From: Manduca sexta
Taxonomy: Eukaryota; Arthropoda; Insecta; Lepidoptera; Sphingidae
Assembly: GCF_014839805.1 (NCBI RefSeq)
Contig: NC_051120.1
Coordinates: forward strand, 6,014,001-6,078,000
Length of the DNA: 64,000 nucleotides
Direction: 5' to 3'
The notes below the pieces were generated by a model. That model did no database searches and was not told where the DNA came from. It saw only the letters and a list, made by a program, of their open reading frames with translations. A program made the translations under genes and the position numbers. Shown here in pieces: positions 23,301-36,800 of the stretch. The first letter of the stretch is position 1, and each line of letters starts with the position of its first letter.

Positions 23301-25703
23301 TGGTTCGAATTGAAAAATTCTTTCTGTTGGATAGGCCATATAATACGAAAATTTTTGCAAAAACGGGGAAAAATTCATTCCTCTTGAGAGATTGCATTGC
23401 GTGCACTGCGTAAACGGTTAAAGTTACGCAACAATCACGCATTACGGAATTGTTCCTCTTAAAAAAAACATCATAATCAGTGATGTACAAAATACCCTGT
23501 ACAAAGTATCTGGAATACAAAATACAAAATACTTTTAAATTAAGTATTTTAGATACCAGATACAAAATACTTTCGAGAAAGGTATTTGAAATACTAGATA
23601 CAAAATAGGTATCATATAAATACTTTTTAAAAATACAAGTACTTTTGTAAGAAAACAACATTTGAATTTAAATTTGTTTGTTATAGATCATCATTATAGA
23701 TCACAAGAATAATTATTTTAATTTTAAGTTAGATTAAACAAAACCAGCTCTTCAAACATCTTATCACTCATTTTCCTTCGATGAGGCCACATGATCATAC
23801 CCCCATAAGAAAAAAGTCGTTCCACAGAGGCAGAGCTCGGCAAACAAGTGTATTTTAAAATATATATTTTTTTATTGTAGTGTAAGTATTTAAGCTCTTT
23901 AGGCTTATGTCTTTATTATTAAGGTATTGCAATGTTTCTAAGTCAGCAGCGCTGGCAGGAGACCCCGTGTTTTCGCCACTTGCAATAGAGGAATCAGTAT
24001 CCGCTAAAAAGATGTAATAAGATTCATCCTTTCACTTATTTAATATCAGATTCTTGTTTTTTCAGATCAATTTATTTTTCGTGTTTCAGTCAGTATAAGT
24101 TCTTTTACATATTCTTTACGCTCTTTTGGTACCCACTTCATTTAAAAAAACGGATCGGATCGAAAGGAAGTATATAGTATAGAAATAGATAAAGTAGCTG
24201 AATAAAATAAAGCTTACGTTTCCATATTTACGATCTCCAATTTCACAAAAGTAAACGAAAAATAACTGATTTCAAATCAATCATAACTATTCATAACAGC
24301 CGGTGAAATTTGTAGAAAGAAAGAGTCGCTATCTATTAATTTTTCCTCAAGTATAGTGTCCAAGAACGGCTCGGTCAGTAATACGCATTTATTTTATAAA
24401 CGACACCAAATAATCTCTACTTTTTCTAAAGTATTTTATCAAAAAAAGTATTTATAAAATACTAAGATACTAAACAAAAGTATTTAAATACAAGATACAA
24501 AATCCTTTCTAAAAAAGTATTTTAGATACAAGATGAAAATACGTATTTTGTATCTTGTATCTGTATTTCAAATACTTGTATCTTAGATAAGTCACATCAC
24601 TGATCATAATATATAATAAAACAAAGTCCCCGGCTGCATCTGTCGCCTGCCTGAACGTGGTAAACTTAAATACTACCCAACGAATTTAAATGATGACATA
24701 GGCTTCTTTCTATCCTGGGAAATATGTATACATTCTAAATAATGAAATATATATTTTATGTATTTTCAGGCAATTTACTCTCATTTTGTAATAATACCTG
24801 AAGTTGTGGACATGGCTGTTGAAGATCCGTCAGACGACTTTCAAAGAATTAGAGATTATGTTGATGCAAAGAACTGCGAAACTCTGCCGGCGTTTCAACC
24901 TTCAAAGTTATATCAGGGGTAATACTTATCATTTTTGTTTGCATCAATTATGAGTGATCGATTATGAGAAATTATATTAATCATGTTTATTATGAATGCA
25001 TTAGGTTCTCGATCGAAATGGCTAATCAAGCGCGTAACAAATTCAAGATAAACAAGAAACAAGCGAGACGAGTATATGAAATACTTAGACTGAAAAACAC
25101 TAATACATCTGATAAAACAGCCTACTTGAATTACAGGCTCGATGTTAAGAATAGACTTAATGCTCCTTTCCAGGTAAAGTATGATTAATATTTTTAAATT
25201 GTTTAAGTATATTGTTCAAGTTTTGTTATGGTCTTTTAACTCTTTTTACATAGTTTCAATGTGCATTATATTGTAATCTATATTAATATCATAAAGAGAA
25301 AATATGTGGGGGTAATCTCGGAAACTACTGAACCGATTTCGAAAATTCATTCAATAATAGATAGATTACTCCTGAGTTCTATAAATCTCCTTTTTATTTC
25401 TGAATTGTTTTTTACGCGGATAGAATCTCGACAAAAGCCAGTATTATATTAGTATATGTCAATAATATCAACTGGAAATGTTAACAAACATCGAAACTTG
25501 ATTTATACAATCTAATATTTTTACATACTTTTCAGAAAAAGAAATTAGAAATGAAAAAGTTACAAAAAGTGTTGAAGCCTGAAGAGTATGCCGCCACAAT
25601 AAGTGCGACCGGTCCGAGCGAGACGCACGGTCGCCTCGCCAGCCAGTACCACGCGCTAGAGCAGGAGTACCGCCGCGTCATACACCGGATGGAACAATAT
25701 TAG
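20357..25703 (+). CDS. Hat1: Histone acetyltransferase type B catalytic subunit HAT1, 8 exons
   Basis: HAT1 acetylates new histone H4 at K5/K12 with RbAp46/48 before chromatin assembly. Exons: 20357-20417, 20818-20987, 21955-22130, 22419-22568, 22876-23041, 24770-24918, 25005-25173, 25536-25703. All splice phases close to 402 aa. Family blocks seen: FSPDMCHQVFGENENIFGY, ASFIDVDDDMW, RYYAYPRHSRPRISQVLTLPPF, the EDPS motif at 259-262 (believed to hold the catalytic Glu), NKFKINKKQARRVYEILRL and EYRRVIHRMEQ at the C-terminus. Exon 4 starts at the AATGGCAG acceptor; an upstream AG would give a frameshift. The acetyl-CoA loop reads RKLGLCAELL instead of the QGxGxGA seen in vertebrates. The intron between exons 5 and 6 carries a Helitron with a nested hAT. 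Confidence 0.95.
21545..21850 (+). mobile_element. SINE-like repeat in HAT1 intron
   Basis: Contains AGACAAGCTTACCATTTGCC, GATGGGAAGTGATAAAACC and CAGAGACATGAGATGTTAAG, which I recognise as a dispersed lepidopteran repeat. The open frames over it are chance. Confidence 0.45.
23085..23175 (+). mobile_element. Short dispersed-repeat 3' fragment in HAT1 intron
   Basis: GTCCATGAGCGGCGGATGCTGC followed by TTAACATCAGGTAGACTGC resembles the common lepidopteran ATGAGCGGCGGT...CATCAGGTGAGCC repeat tail. Confidence 0.5.
23478..24602 (-). mobile_element. hAT element, nonautonomous (copy 2), nested in Helitron
   Basis: The 1125 bp element is nearly identical to the one at 3834-4980, with the same CAGTGATGT...ACATCACTG ends. 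Its own perfect 8 bp target duplication is ATCATAAT (23470-23477 and 24603-24610), different from copy 1, so the two copies were inserted independently. The same hATC remnant lies at 23724-24030 on the minus strand, with small indels relative to copy 1. The high identity suggests recent activity driven by a related full-length element elsewhere. Confidence 0.92.
23724..24030 (-). pseudogene. hAT transposase C-terminal remnant (second copy)
   Basis: The minus-strand frame again encodes SSASVERLFSYGG and HRRKMSDKMFEELVLF before a stop at 23724-23726. A 2 bp difference in the A/T run upstream of this block (near 23865) shifts the frame relative to copy 1. Confidence 0.8.
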
Positions 25704-25851
25704 GCAACAAGCGTTGGGGTGAGTTCGGAATATGGGGCAATACTATTTGAAAATTTCTTCTTTTAAAACTCATTCTTTGGAAACAATTGTGATACTAAAA
25801 ATTGCACTTCGGCTGTATTGCCTGTGCAACGTAATTCTTGCTACCACTTTG

Positions 25852-25857
25852 AATAAA
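25852..25857 (+). promoter_or_regulatory. poly(A) signal of HAT1
   Basis: AATAAA lies about 150 nt after the stop. A second AATAAA at 26833-26838 would give a 3' UTR of about 1.1 kb that includes the hairpin at 26308-26351. Confidence 0.5.
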
Positions 25858-26307
25858 TAATATTACCCTGTGATTCATACTTACGCCAACGCACTAAATA
25901 GTCAGGGTCAGAGAATTTTACACAGAATGGAAACATAGCATTAATTCATCATGCAAGGCCTTCCTATATTATATACTTATTGTAAACATCTGATAGAAAA
26001 TGTTTTGCTTACGCTAGTGTCAAACAACAGCAAGAGAAAACACAGTGTAACTACAGATGTACTCAATGATTTTTAGGTAAGGAGTCTGTGTTTTATGCTT
26101 ATCATTCGAGTTTATTTTTACATTATAAAAAGTACTTTACCCAACTGTGTGAAAACGATGGCATTGAGAAGTCTTTAGAGTCAGCGGATTAGGCAAGAAT
26201 ATGGGTGTTTCATAAAAAAAAGACCTCACCTTTTGTAATTTCAAGGACTGACCTCAGTGTTATATAATTTTCAATATTATAACAACAGAAGTTGTTATAA
26301 TACTTGG

Positions 26308-26351
26308 CTGCTCAACAAGTATTGTTTAATCAAACAATACTTGTTGAGCAG
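26308..26351. repeat. Perfect hairpin, 20 bp stem and 4 nt loop
   Basis: CTGCTCAACAAGTATTGTTT, then AATC, then the exact reverse complement. It lies between the convergent ends of HAT1 and msl-3. Confidence 0.9.
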
Positions 26352-26862
26352 TAGTTTCAATCAATTTTATAACCAATGTTAAGTACTATTTTTGTTTTAA
26401 AGTCCCACTGTCGAAAAAATGCGGGAAAAGTAATTGTTAAAAATGATCTCACATAGCTCAAAATCAGACATAATATTATGTTCAAAATGCCAATGTGTGT
26501 AATGGGAATTAATTTCAGTGATATAATTTGAAATGTCGAAAGTTGGTTTTATTCATTTTTTTTTTATATTCAATTAATAACGTAAAATGTAATGTTACCT
26601 TAAAGGGAGATTATATTTTGGAGTGCCTTAAAAATTGTTTACAGCCACATCAATTGGGACTGTTTCAATTACTTTTTATCAATAAGAAAAAAAAATATAG
26701 AGGTCTGTGCAGATCTTGTGAATTCGATTTATAATAACTTACCATGTCAACTTAATTTTAATATTCGAATGATTTGAGTGTTTGATTAATAATTGTTTTC
26801 GTTATGGTTGTAAGAATGGATGTCATTTTTATAATAAAACTGCATTGAAATGAAATTTGTGC

Positions 26863-26868
26863 TTTATT
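26863..26868 (-). promoter_or_regulatory. Candidate poly(A) signal of msl-3
   Basis: AATAAA on the minus strand about 980 nt past the msl-3 stop. Nearer variants cannot be excluded. Confidence 0.3.
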
Positions 26869-27844
26869 TATTAGGATTATGTTCTACATCACCGTCTAAG
26901 ACGCATTAAATAAAGGAAACCACACACAAATGCTAAAAGATGCTATTTATATCATTTTATAATAGCTTGTTCTCGTTTTTGATGTTCCTATATTCTTTGT
27001 CAATTAGGTAATTTAACAACATCGATCAGTCGTAGAAAATCACAGTAATTTAGATTTTTGTCTCCGTTTTGGTCTTCAATATATAAATAAATATAGTGCT
27101 AATTTAACAGTGCAGGTCAAGGTTGAAGCTAGTACATAATACTGTTGGAGATATAGCGGCTCACTTGTCATAAATGAATATTGCTCACAGTAAGTATGTA
27201 AATCTAGAATTATTATGAGTAAGTACCTAATACTATGCGTGTGTATTTGAACTTGAAACTTACAAGCTGCCGTCCCTTATCATTCATGTTGTATTGCATC
27301 GATAACTACGATTTTAGTTGCACGAAATGCCTTAACCTTTGCATGTCTTAAGTTCCAAATTTTAATATTATTATTATGTGTACATATTTGATTGAAACTA
27401 CTCTGCACTTTGTGTAAATATATTCTAGGCAAGACTAGATACGCCTCTTCTACAATGTTGAAAATTTAAATAAGTATCTCATTTTTCCAACATTAACCAT
27501 GTTAGTATTTCGTAAAATATAACAGTGTTTGAACTTATTATTTATCTCAGTAAATTGTTAATATTTGATCTGAGCCGCTAAATGCGGTGTCTCGTACTAT
27601 GCTCGAGCATCTATAATAACTATTCAACAACACTACTGAAAGGCTTTTATAACAAGTCACTCGTTTGTCGTATGCTAAGAAGTTTTCATTCTACCATTAT
27701 TTTAAAACTACAAATAAGCTTACAAATGATACGCGAATTTTTCAAGCATGTCACTAATTGCAGATGAAAAAATCATTGATGTATCTAACTAGAAATGTGT
27801 AGACATTAGGCGGCGTTGATGATTCATAGGAATTGTTAGTGAGT

Positions 27845-30800
27845 TCAGTGCGATCGTGACATGCTGTCGGCGATGTAGTACACCTCGCCGAACCACTCGC
27901 TGTGCTCGTCCAGGTACCTGCACACACACACAAATTTCGTTACTTTAAACTTTGATAAATATTATAGAGGTCCCATTCGTGGGGAATCGGGTATTTAATG
28001 ATTGGTATTATCGATATTTTTAATAACCACTTTATATTGTACGGTCGGATTAGCGGTCTTACACTGTGGTCCGAACTTACCCCAACGCACCCAAAATCAT
28101 TGCAACATTCGGTAGTCAGTCTGACATTGGTGTCTTGAAACAAAACGTACGAAATGTGTCTAAAAGAATCTTTATAATAGTGCATTAAACATGGGTAGTG
28201 TAGAGGGACAATGTCCAATGAATTCACTTACTGGACAAACATATCAATGTGTTTCACGATGAGTTTCAACTTGAAATCTGGCATTTGAGTGGCATTCAGG
28301 AAATCTGGCAATTTCACTGCGAAAAACATGAATTAGATTAACATAATCGTAATAGTTATATTATTAAGTAAGTATTTCATAGATATTAATTATAGTTTTA
28401 AGTGCCTTACCAAAAAGTCTGGCTAGATGGATCGCTCCGTACACCCGGCAAGGAAGATGTTCAGTGCCTTCTCGCGGAATGATTTGCCATTTTGCTACCT
28501 GTATTAAAATCGTCTTATAACATAATTTCTAAAGGTATTAAAATATTTTTTAGGTATTGTGCAACATAAAGGTAAATATAATATTAGTCAAACAACTTGA
28601 GCACACAACTTTGTGCTGCGGGATTTTTTATAGTGTGGTTACACTTCATACTAACTAAGTACGCATTAGGACAACTTGTTATCACAGCATTACTCCGTCC
28701 TTAGATAAAAAAAAAGTCTATGATTAAGGGGGTAAGTATATGACGACCTTGAACACTGTCAAGAGTCAAATATAAGAAGAAAGTAAGTAAGTATAGGATT
28801 ACTTGTCATAGATTACTTATTTCATTCACGAAGACGTGCCTCACTGCTTTCCCTAATCGCTCACAGCGCGCGTGAGCAACATGCGCGCATACGCACACTA
28901 TCATGGATAGCGTCGAGGGTGAGGATTAGTACTCTTACTCCGCAACTTCGTGGATTTATAGACTTTTAGAAGTAGGTATACCTTGTCGAGCAGCAACGAG
29001 AGCGGCGTGCGCGTGGAGGCCGTCCCGCCCGGCGCCGCTCCCCCCGCGCCCCCCGCGCCGCCCGCGCCCGCCGCGCCCCGCGCCCAGCCCTCACTCAGCG
29101 ACGACCCGCTGCTGCCCACGCTGCACACATCGATAACTCTTAACACAACACTAATTCGGGCCTATTTTGTTTTAAGGACGTCTAAATTATCGTAGCGAAA
29201 AACAGTTAGTAATTATTTGGCCCAATTTTGTATTACTCTACTCCAATATTATTATTTGGGGTTAATTATACCATGACTTCGAACCCGTACAATACAATGT
29301 AAGTATTACAAACAATTCAACGTGTAGCAATGATAAAACTATTGAAGTTTGAACGAACCTAGATGAAAGTGTTTCGAATGTGCGCGGCTCCCCCGTGGAC
29401 GTGGAGGGCGCCGGCTCTTCATTCTCCGACTGCGACACGACAGACTTGTGCGATCGCAGCCTAATGAGACGAGAATTTGCAAATAAAAATATTAATACCT
29501 ATATGTAGAATTTTCTCAAAAAGACTGTCAGTGTTCATTCCACATTAGGTATAAAATGTTAAATTATAAAGAATTAAAATATTTATTATATTCAAATTCA
29601 ACTAAAATCCTAAACAGTCCAGTACAGGTATAGCTGGAATTAAGTAATATAATTATAATTTTCATCTTAACATAAGAGAAATTACATTGATTGAGTATGT
29701 TTTTCAGTATCATAACGTCACGAATATAAGTGTTTACAAACCTCCTTGCCACATTCCCGATGCGCGAGGCGCAGTTCTCATCGCGTGACTTCTCCGAGCC
29801 GCCATTTTGATTGTCTTCCGGCGCCGAGTCGCTCTTAGACGCGCATTTATCATTCAGATCCATTTTACTGATGTCCGCCTCGTCGTTGCTGTTGTTTTGG
29901 CCTAAAAAAACATACTTCAATGATGTCACTCACGTTTGAAATTGAATTAAAAAAATCGGCATACATGTAAAAAAAACACAGAATTTTTTCAGGGCTGGAT
30001 CTAGTTATTTTTACTCACTATTGGTCTATAGTCTCATAACCTAGGACCACTTAGATATGAGACTGAACCGTTGTTAGAGCATAAGCACAGGGTCGCTACG
30101 AAGTATTTCACATTTTGTGTAACAATTCTTTATTGAAAATCGGAAACTTTCGCTTTTATTAACTGTAGCGTTATGTCAAGATTATTATTTCGTTACTTTA
30201 ATTCTTAAATATTTACAAACAGATAAAGCATGGAACCAGTTCGTAAATTGACAAAATGTTATCATCAATCAGTTTATTTGATTTTAGTATTTCTTTAATC
30301 TTACTATCATATCTGTCTGCATCCATGGGGTCTGGGGGCAGGTGTGCGTATTCCGGCATCTTTGGGCTTTTCATTTCGTCCTCAATAGAGTTGAGTGCTT
30401 CGTCCTGAGATTGTTGGTCATCGTCCATTTCCTCTTCCAAAGAGGACTTTCTTTCTTCTTCTTGCCTTAAAAAAAAAATGTGGTTATTTCAGTAACAGTC
30501 CCTAAATATGAATTTAGGAACAGATTTAATGCGACAATATAAAATATGATGCAAATTGTTACTTTAAGCAAATGTAAAATTCATTTTGAATTTGTAGCTA
30601 AATTTTAATTCTATCATCTCAGTGTCTTTTTTTATTATCACTGTAATTTGTGGTAAATCGTGTAGAAGTGGAACGTAAGTCGTAAAATGATTAAGGCCGC
30701 CATCTTGTAGCGGATCTCGCAACCTCAATTAATGTTCACTTCGGACTAAATTGTAAATCGCGGGATAAGTCGTATCTTGAGAGCTACACATCTTTTGTAA

Positions 30801-33800
30801 GTAAAAAGTTAAAATCAATTGTACCTCCGGCACAAAAATAGCGTAAGTATTAAGTAACATATTCCTTTTTCACCCGACTACGGCGAAGCGAGGAAGGGTA
30901 ATTATTTTAACACCTTATGTATGCATTTATTAAAGGTTTCACTATAGGATCGATCCTAGTGGGTCGATTTTGACAAATGAGATGTGTAACGATTTGTTTT
31001 TATTGTGAGATGGTTATAGGCTATATGCATGCAACTACGGTTAAGTTATACCCTGGACATTAATGTCTTATTTCGTGTCTTTTAGTTACTTTTTCCGTAG
31101 TCGGGTTTAAGATTTTTGCATTTCCAAAATTTTTCTTTTTTCAATTTAAAATTATAATAAAATAAAATTTATTTAAAATCCTGTGATGTTTACAATAAGT
31201 ATATTCTATCACATAAAGTTTATAATTTTTTTAATCAATGTCATATTTTTTTTTTATTTTGATTTCACCTGATGCACAATACGTAATATTTTCTTCTTAC
31301 TAGTAGTTATAAAAGATTCCCTGTGATTTGAATGTTATTGAATTATTGTTCTTATTATATTTAATTGATATTGTATTTATACTCGTCACCCATTATTCGA
31401 ACAATCAACGGAAATAGCGAAATTTATTTAAATTCGTACAGGGATGCCCCCGCCCGATCCAGACAGACGCAGCGCGGTTGTGACGTATCGGGCAATGGTG
31501 CCAAATTGTTGTCTGAATTAATTTGAGAGTACAAAACAGGTACAATAAGTAGAAACAATCAAACTATAACTAATAAGGAATGAAAAATGTTAGAGATTGA
31601 AATAAAACTATTTTCAGAATTTATTGCGGCATTTTAAGTTTTTTTTTTTTAAATAAGTAGGTATATTTTTTAAATATTTTATACTAGCTTCCGCCCGCAG
31701 CTTCGCCCGCGTGGATTTCGGACTTCAAAAATGGAGCCGGTCGCGAACGTTCGAGAATGTTCGTTTTACGAAGCTACTCGCTACGTGATTCGCTAGTCTC
31801 TAGGTGCCAAGCAAGCCGCCTGCCTGTGCGTTCGCGACCTTATATACTTATATACAAAAATAATCCTTATAGCATGATTCAGTATTCACGCGTGATGGCT
31901 TATTATTAGCGTATTTCATGTATAACATTGGTGTTTCTATACCGATTTCTATGATTATTTTTTATGGAATATTTAATAATGTTAACTTTTTTAATTAGGG
32001 ATGACTGAGAGTGTTATAAACGTAAAAGTAGACAAATATAATGAGAAAGCTTCGAACTGCTTCTCCCGTTTTCCCGGAGAAGTTACTCCATTTTTTAAGC
32101 TTCCGTCGCGTGTGCAACCTTAATGGTTAAAGCTACACAGAAATCATGTATGACGGAAATGTTCTCCTTAAAATTATATAAAAAATATCCCACAACAGCA
32201 TATGTCTATCTTTCATGGTTGACTCACAATAACACGTGTAACTCCCGATAGCTTAGCAGTTCGAAGCTTTCTCATTATATTTGTCTACTCTTACGTTTAT
32301 AACACTCTCAGTCATCCCTAATTAAAAATGTTAACATTATTAAATATTCCATAAAAAATAATCATAGAAATCGGTACAGAAACACCAAAGTTATACATGA
32401 AATACGCTAATAATAAGCCATCACGCGTGAATACTGAATCATGCTATATGCTTCCTTCGATTTCACCAGGAACCCATCATCAGACCCTGACCGGACAATC
32501 GGACCACCTGCATACCACCATACATTAAAAAAACATCCCGACAAATTGAGCACCTCCTCCATTTTTGAAGTCCGAAATCCACGCGGGCGAAGCTGCGGGC
32601 GGAAGCTAGTTTTTAATATAAACAGTACGAAATTTCTCATAGGATTTTTACCCCAATGATTTTTTTTATTACTAAATACGCCACAAACGAAGACAAAACG
32701 CACTAAAAACGCAAAATTTTAAAATAATAAGCACTCACATAACAAAAACAAATATTTTGTAAATTGCAACTTACTCGTCAATGAACTGACCACAAATCTC
32801 ATGGTACTGGTTGAGCTCCTGTTTGTATAGAAGATGTCCGCGCAATATGAAATCGAAATACACTCGCAGGCCGTCAGCAACTTCGCGCACTAAATTCAAC
32901 CTAAACGGAAATAACTATTGTAAACATAAATTGGTGACATAGAGAAAAAATAAGGGATATAAGGGGTATACAAACTCGCACCGAATATACGTAATCTAAA
33001 TAAAGAGTGCCGGATTCAAATCGACGATTATGGGGGTCATGATATAAAAAATAATAATGTTACCAAGTACATAGAAATAAAAATATCCATAACATATTTG
33101 AAAAAAAGATGTAAAAGTGTGAATGTTAATAATACAAAATAATAGTCTGATATTATAATTGTAATGTAAAGTAATGTAAAAGTTTACATCCGGAAATAAA
33201 TCTTTACAACGCTTTTTGTTTACAATTAAAAATACGACTGGACGTAATAATAATATTGTAAATGGATTACCGGCAAGAGACATCCAAAATGTCTGGCTTC
33301 TGTGGGGGGTCGTGTCGGCCGCGCGCCTGGTGCCACGCCCCCGCGCGCGCGAACCACTTCACGAACGACTCTAGAATTTGCGCCGCACACGGAGTCGCAG
33401 GCAAACGCGACAGGCGACCGCGTTTCACCACCAGGTGGTAGTCGAAAGTTAGACGATCCCTACAATGCATTGATTATTTTGTTTTTGTTTAACTTAAGAT
33501 TGGAATGGTAAACGAAGTAAGTACTCAAAAGTAGAAAATACTTTAAAACCCATATTACAAAAGCCAACAAAATTTTGAATTAAAAAAGCTATTCTTAATT
33601 TAATAGCAATACAATCATGGAATGTTTCTACAACCAATTTGAAATATCTAAATGGATAGTGAATTTCAAAGCTTCCTAACATTTTCTTCACCCTCACGTT
33701 ACCATAAACGTTATTGTTAACACTTGCCTGAGTGCGGAAGGCAGCGTTATATGAGCCCTGCCGACCTGCGCGATGTTGGGCGGCGGCGGCGAGCGCGGCT

Positions 33801-36800
33801 GGGAACTGGAGCCCGACGCGGACGACGAGTCCGTGTCGCCCGTCTCACCTTCTAACAATACTAATACTCGTTCATAAATATAAAAGTCCTCAAAACAAAA
33901 TACACAACTGAATTTCGGCGTACAATTATTTTGAAAAATAATTTATGAAAAATACACTGAAAAATATTTTTTTTTTAAAGGGTTATAAAATTTAGAACAA
34001 TTAGGTAAGTAAGTATATCATATGATTTCATACTCTGAACTTGGATTCAACTGTAACGTTAACTCTGGATGTGCCACACCCATGCGCATAGCTTCCGCAG
34101 TCCAACACTTTCGAAACGAGACTTATGAAACTATAAAACGGATATAACTGTATCATAACGCAATCATGAATAATATTTAAAACATATATTATGTACTATA
34201 AATGTGAATATAATACCATCGGGTTGCGTGCTCGTAGAGGAGCCGTCGTCGCTAAAGCCATGCCGCGGTCGCTTCGCGGGCCCGGCACCTGTGTTGTTAC
34301 TGCCACCCTTCTTGCGTTCACGTCGATATAAATACGCTCCTCTGTTAATTGACAAGCTACATAAAATTCCAACCGCAATTGTTTCATGTGTATTGTTTAT
34401 AGTGTAATGGAAAGATTAAATATTTGTTATTGTTTGTTGACAGGGTCGTATGCTAAAGGCGTGGCTATTTGTTTCTGGCAAGGGAAACTTTAAAAAAGTG
34501 ATGCACCTCTCATTTATGTTCAGTAATTTATAGTACCCATCACACACGTTCGCAAAGATGAGCCGGTAGGAATGGCATGATATGGATCCTTGGTCCTTGC
34601 TATTCAGACTGTAAAGTATGGATTCACATCACAATAAAAACCTGTTAGGCAGATGCCTAACAGGTTTTTGTCCATCTGGACACGATATTCCCTGCGTCTG
34701 TACTCTGTAGCTAACTACAACCGCCCAACCGCCTTTGTGCTAATGCCGCAAAACCGTTATACAACACACTGCGTAGTACGGCCTATAATTTGCACCCTTA
34801 GAACTAAAGCGATCTATATATCAATATAATATACATACGTAGGCACTTATTGATTTTGTTAGGAACTAGCATTTCATATTATTTTCAGACTTTTTTTGAT
34901 TAATTCCCACAAATATTTTTTTTTGAGTATAAAGAACGAAAAGTTTTTAAAAAAGCTTTTGAAGATTAGTTTATAGTAATACCAGAACGAAAACAAAATT
35001 TAAAATAGGTTCCTTAAGTTTATAGGGTGCGAATTTTTCTCCTAACAAAGACAGCGGATATCTTATATCATAACGAAACAAACAAAAGGGTTATATATTT
35101 TTTAAATAATTAAACATCAAACGGTTTTGCTTTGTTCTAAAGGTCACTAGCGATCAATCGCACGAATAGTAAATACGGCGCTGGGGTGCGGTCAATATCA
35201 TTTTAAAAATAGCTAGGGAAATGCTATTGCATAGCAAAGATTCTCCGATTGTAGTTAACAGTTAAATCCTACCAACATTCAATGATACTAATTAAGGTTA
35301 CAAGTACAGTAATAAAAAATTCAAGAAAGAATGTGTACTTAGTATAATTTTGGCGCGTTGTCATTGTTGTTGTTGTATTGCCAGAAATTGGATAAAACAA
35401 AATGTGCCTTTGCTTACAAAATGTTAAGTGCAAAAACTTTTACTTAGGATTTTATGCACTACATAACATGCCTTCATTTAAAGTGATGTCTACTTGGGTG
35501 TGGCCTACCGATGTTTAAAAAAGTTTAGATTTTTTCACATATACCCATGTATATTACGCAGTATTCCAATGAGATCGTGAATTTGTATATTTTTTATGTA
35601 GAAAATTCGTTTATATTCATTATTAAAATCCTTTATGTTAACACTATAATTTCAGAGTTTATATTTGGCAATGTCGGAGTATATCTGTCACACATTATAA
35701 ATAAGTTTATATTAAATAAATAAAATTAATTATCATTATCATTATATAATAATTCTGTAGGAATTAATGCATCTTTGTAATATTGCTAACGATACTTTAA
35801 CATTCAACACACTCTTACTTCTCAGCCACACCCACCTCCGAGTTGCTTTCTATAAATATCACAAATTTAATGATAACTATATATTTTTCTCCTCTTATCT
35901 AAAGCCGTTACTACTTTGTTACATATCATTAAATTTGTTAGTTGAATTATTCTATAAAAAAATAATACAAAGACACTTACAGCTGAAGCTGAGACTTTTC
36001 AGCCAAATCCCTCTGTAGCTGTCTATTCTCCTCTGTATCTTTCAACACAAAGTCTTCACTGACACAACGGTCCCATGAGGAGTTCCAGCCTTGGAAGTGT
36101 ATGAGATATTCCACCGAGCGACGGCCACGCCTATCCTTGCCCTCAATCACTTCCAAAACCTAAATTAATATGTATATAACGAAATCAATATGGCAGCTTT
36201 TTATTTTGAAAACCTAATAATTAATAAAAAAACGCATGACATAATTTCATATATAATATCTATTTAAAATACTAACAACTTTTGCATATTCAATTTATTT
36301 AAAATAATGTAATTTATTGGGTCCCTATAATTAGCTGTCTTTATGAACTTAGCCCAGCAAACACAAATAAATATGTTTTATTTAATATAAAATTTAGAAG
36401 GTAACATATATTTATATAAATATGTTACAAAAACCTTTGGAAACACAATAATTTATATGCATTTGGTGATATAAACATTCAAATAACACAGAACTTTTAT
36501 ATATTAAATTAAGTAATTTTAAAGTGCTAAATCGTTACTTAATTTTATGTTTAATGTTCAGGACTGTATTCAATATTGTTAAGAATAACTTTGTGATATA
36601 TTAACAAGGTTATAAATGGATTGGTCCATATCATGTGATGGGCGTGGTCTATAGAACACATCCATTTAAAATTTTGCACATAAACAAAGAAATTTTACAT
36701 TTTGCACATGTATTTTAAACATATTGGGACGATTAAACTCAAGATACAACAATTTAAATGGTATTTACAACCTCTTTTTGGCAATAGAAAACTTTTACGA

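Larger units (their letters stand above)
23229..24720 (+). mobile_element. Helitron remnant in HAT1 intron, split by an hAT
   Basis: The left part (23229-23477) and the right part (24611-24720) together follow the order of the Helitron at 2886-3641: AAAGCTGAAGAG, GCGTAAACGGTTAAAGTTACG, GGAATTGTTCCTCTT, then AAACAAAGTCCCCGGCTGC and CCTGAACGTGG. The CTAG end and hairpin are missing. The 122 bp repeats are reduced to about half a unit. Confidence 0.75.
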
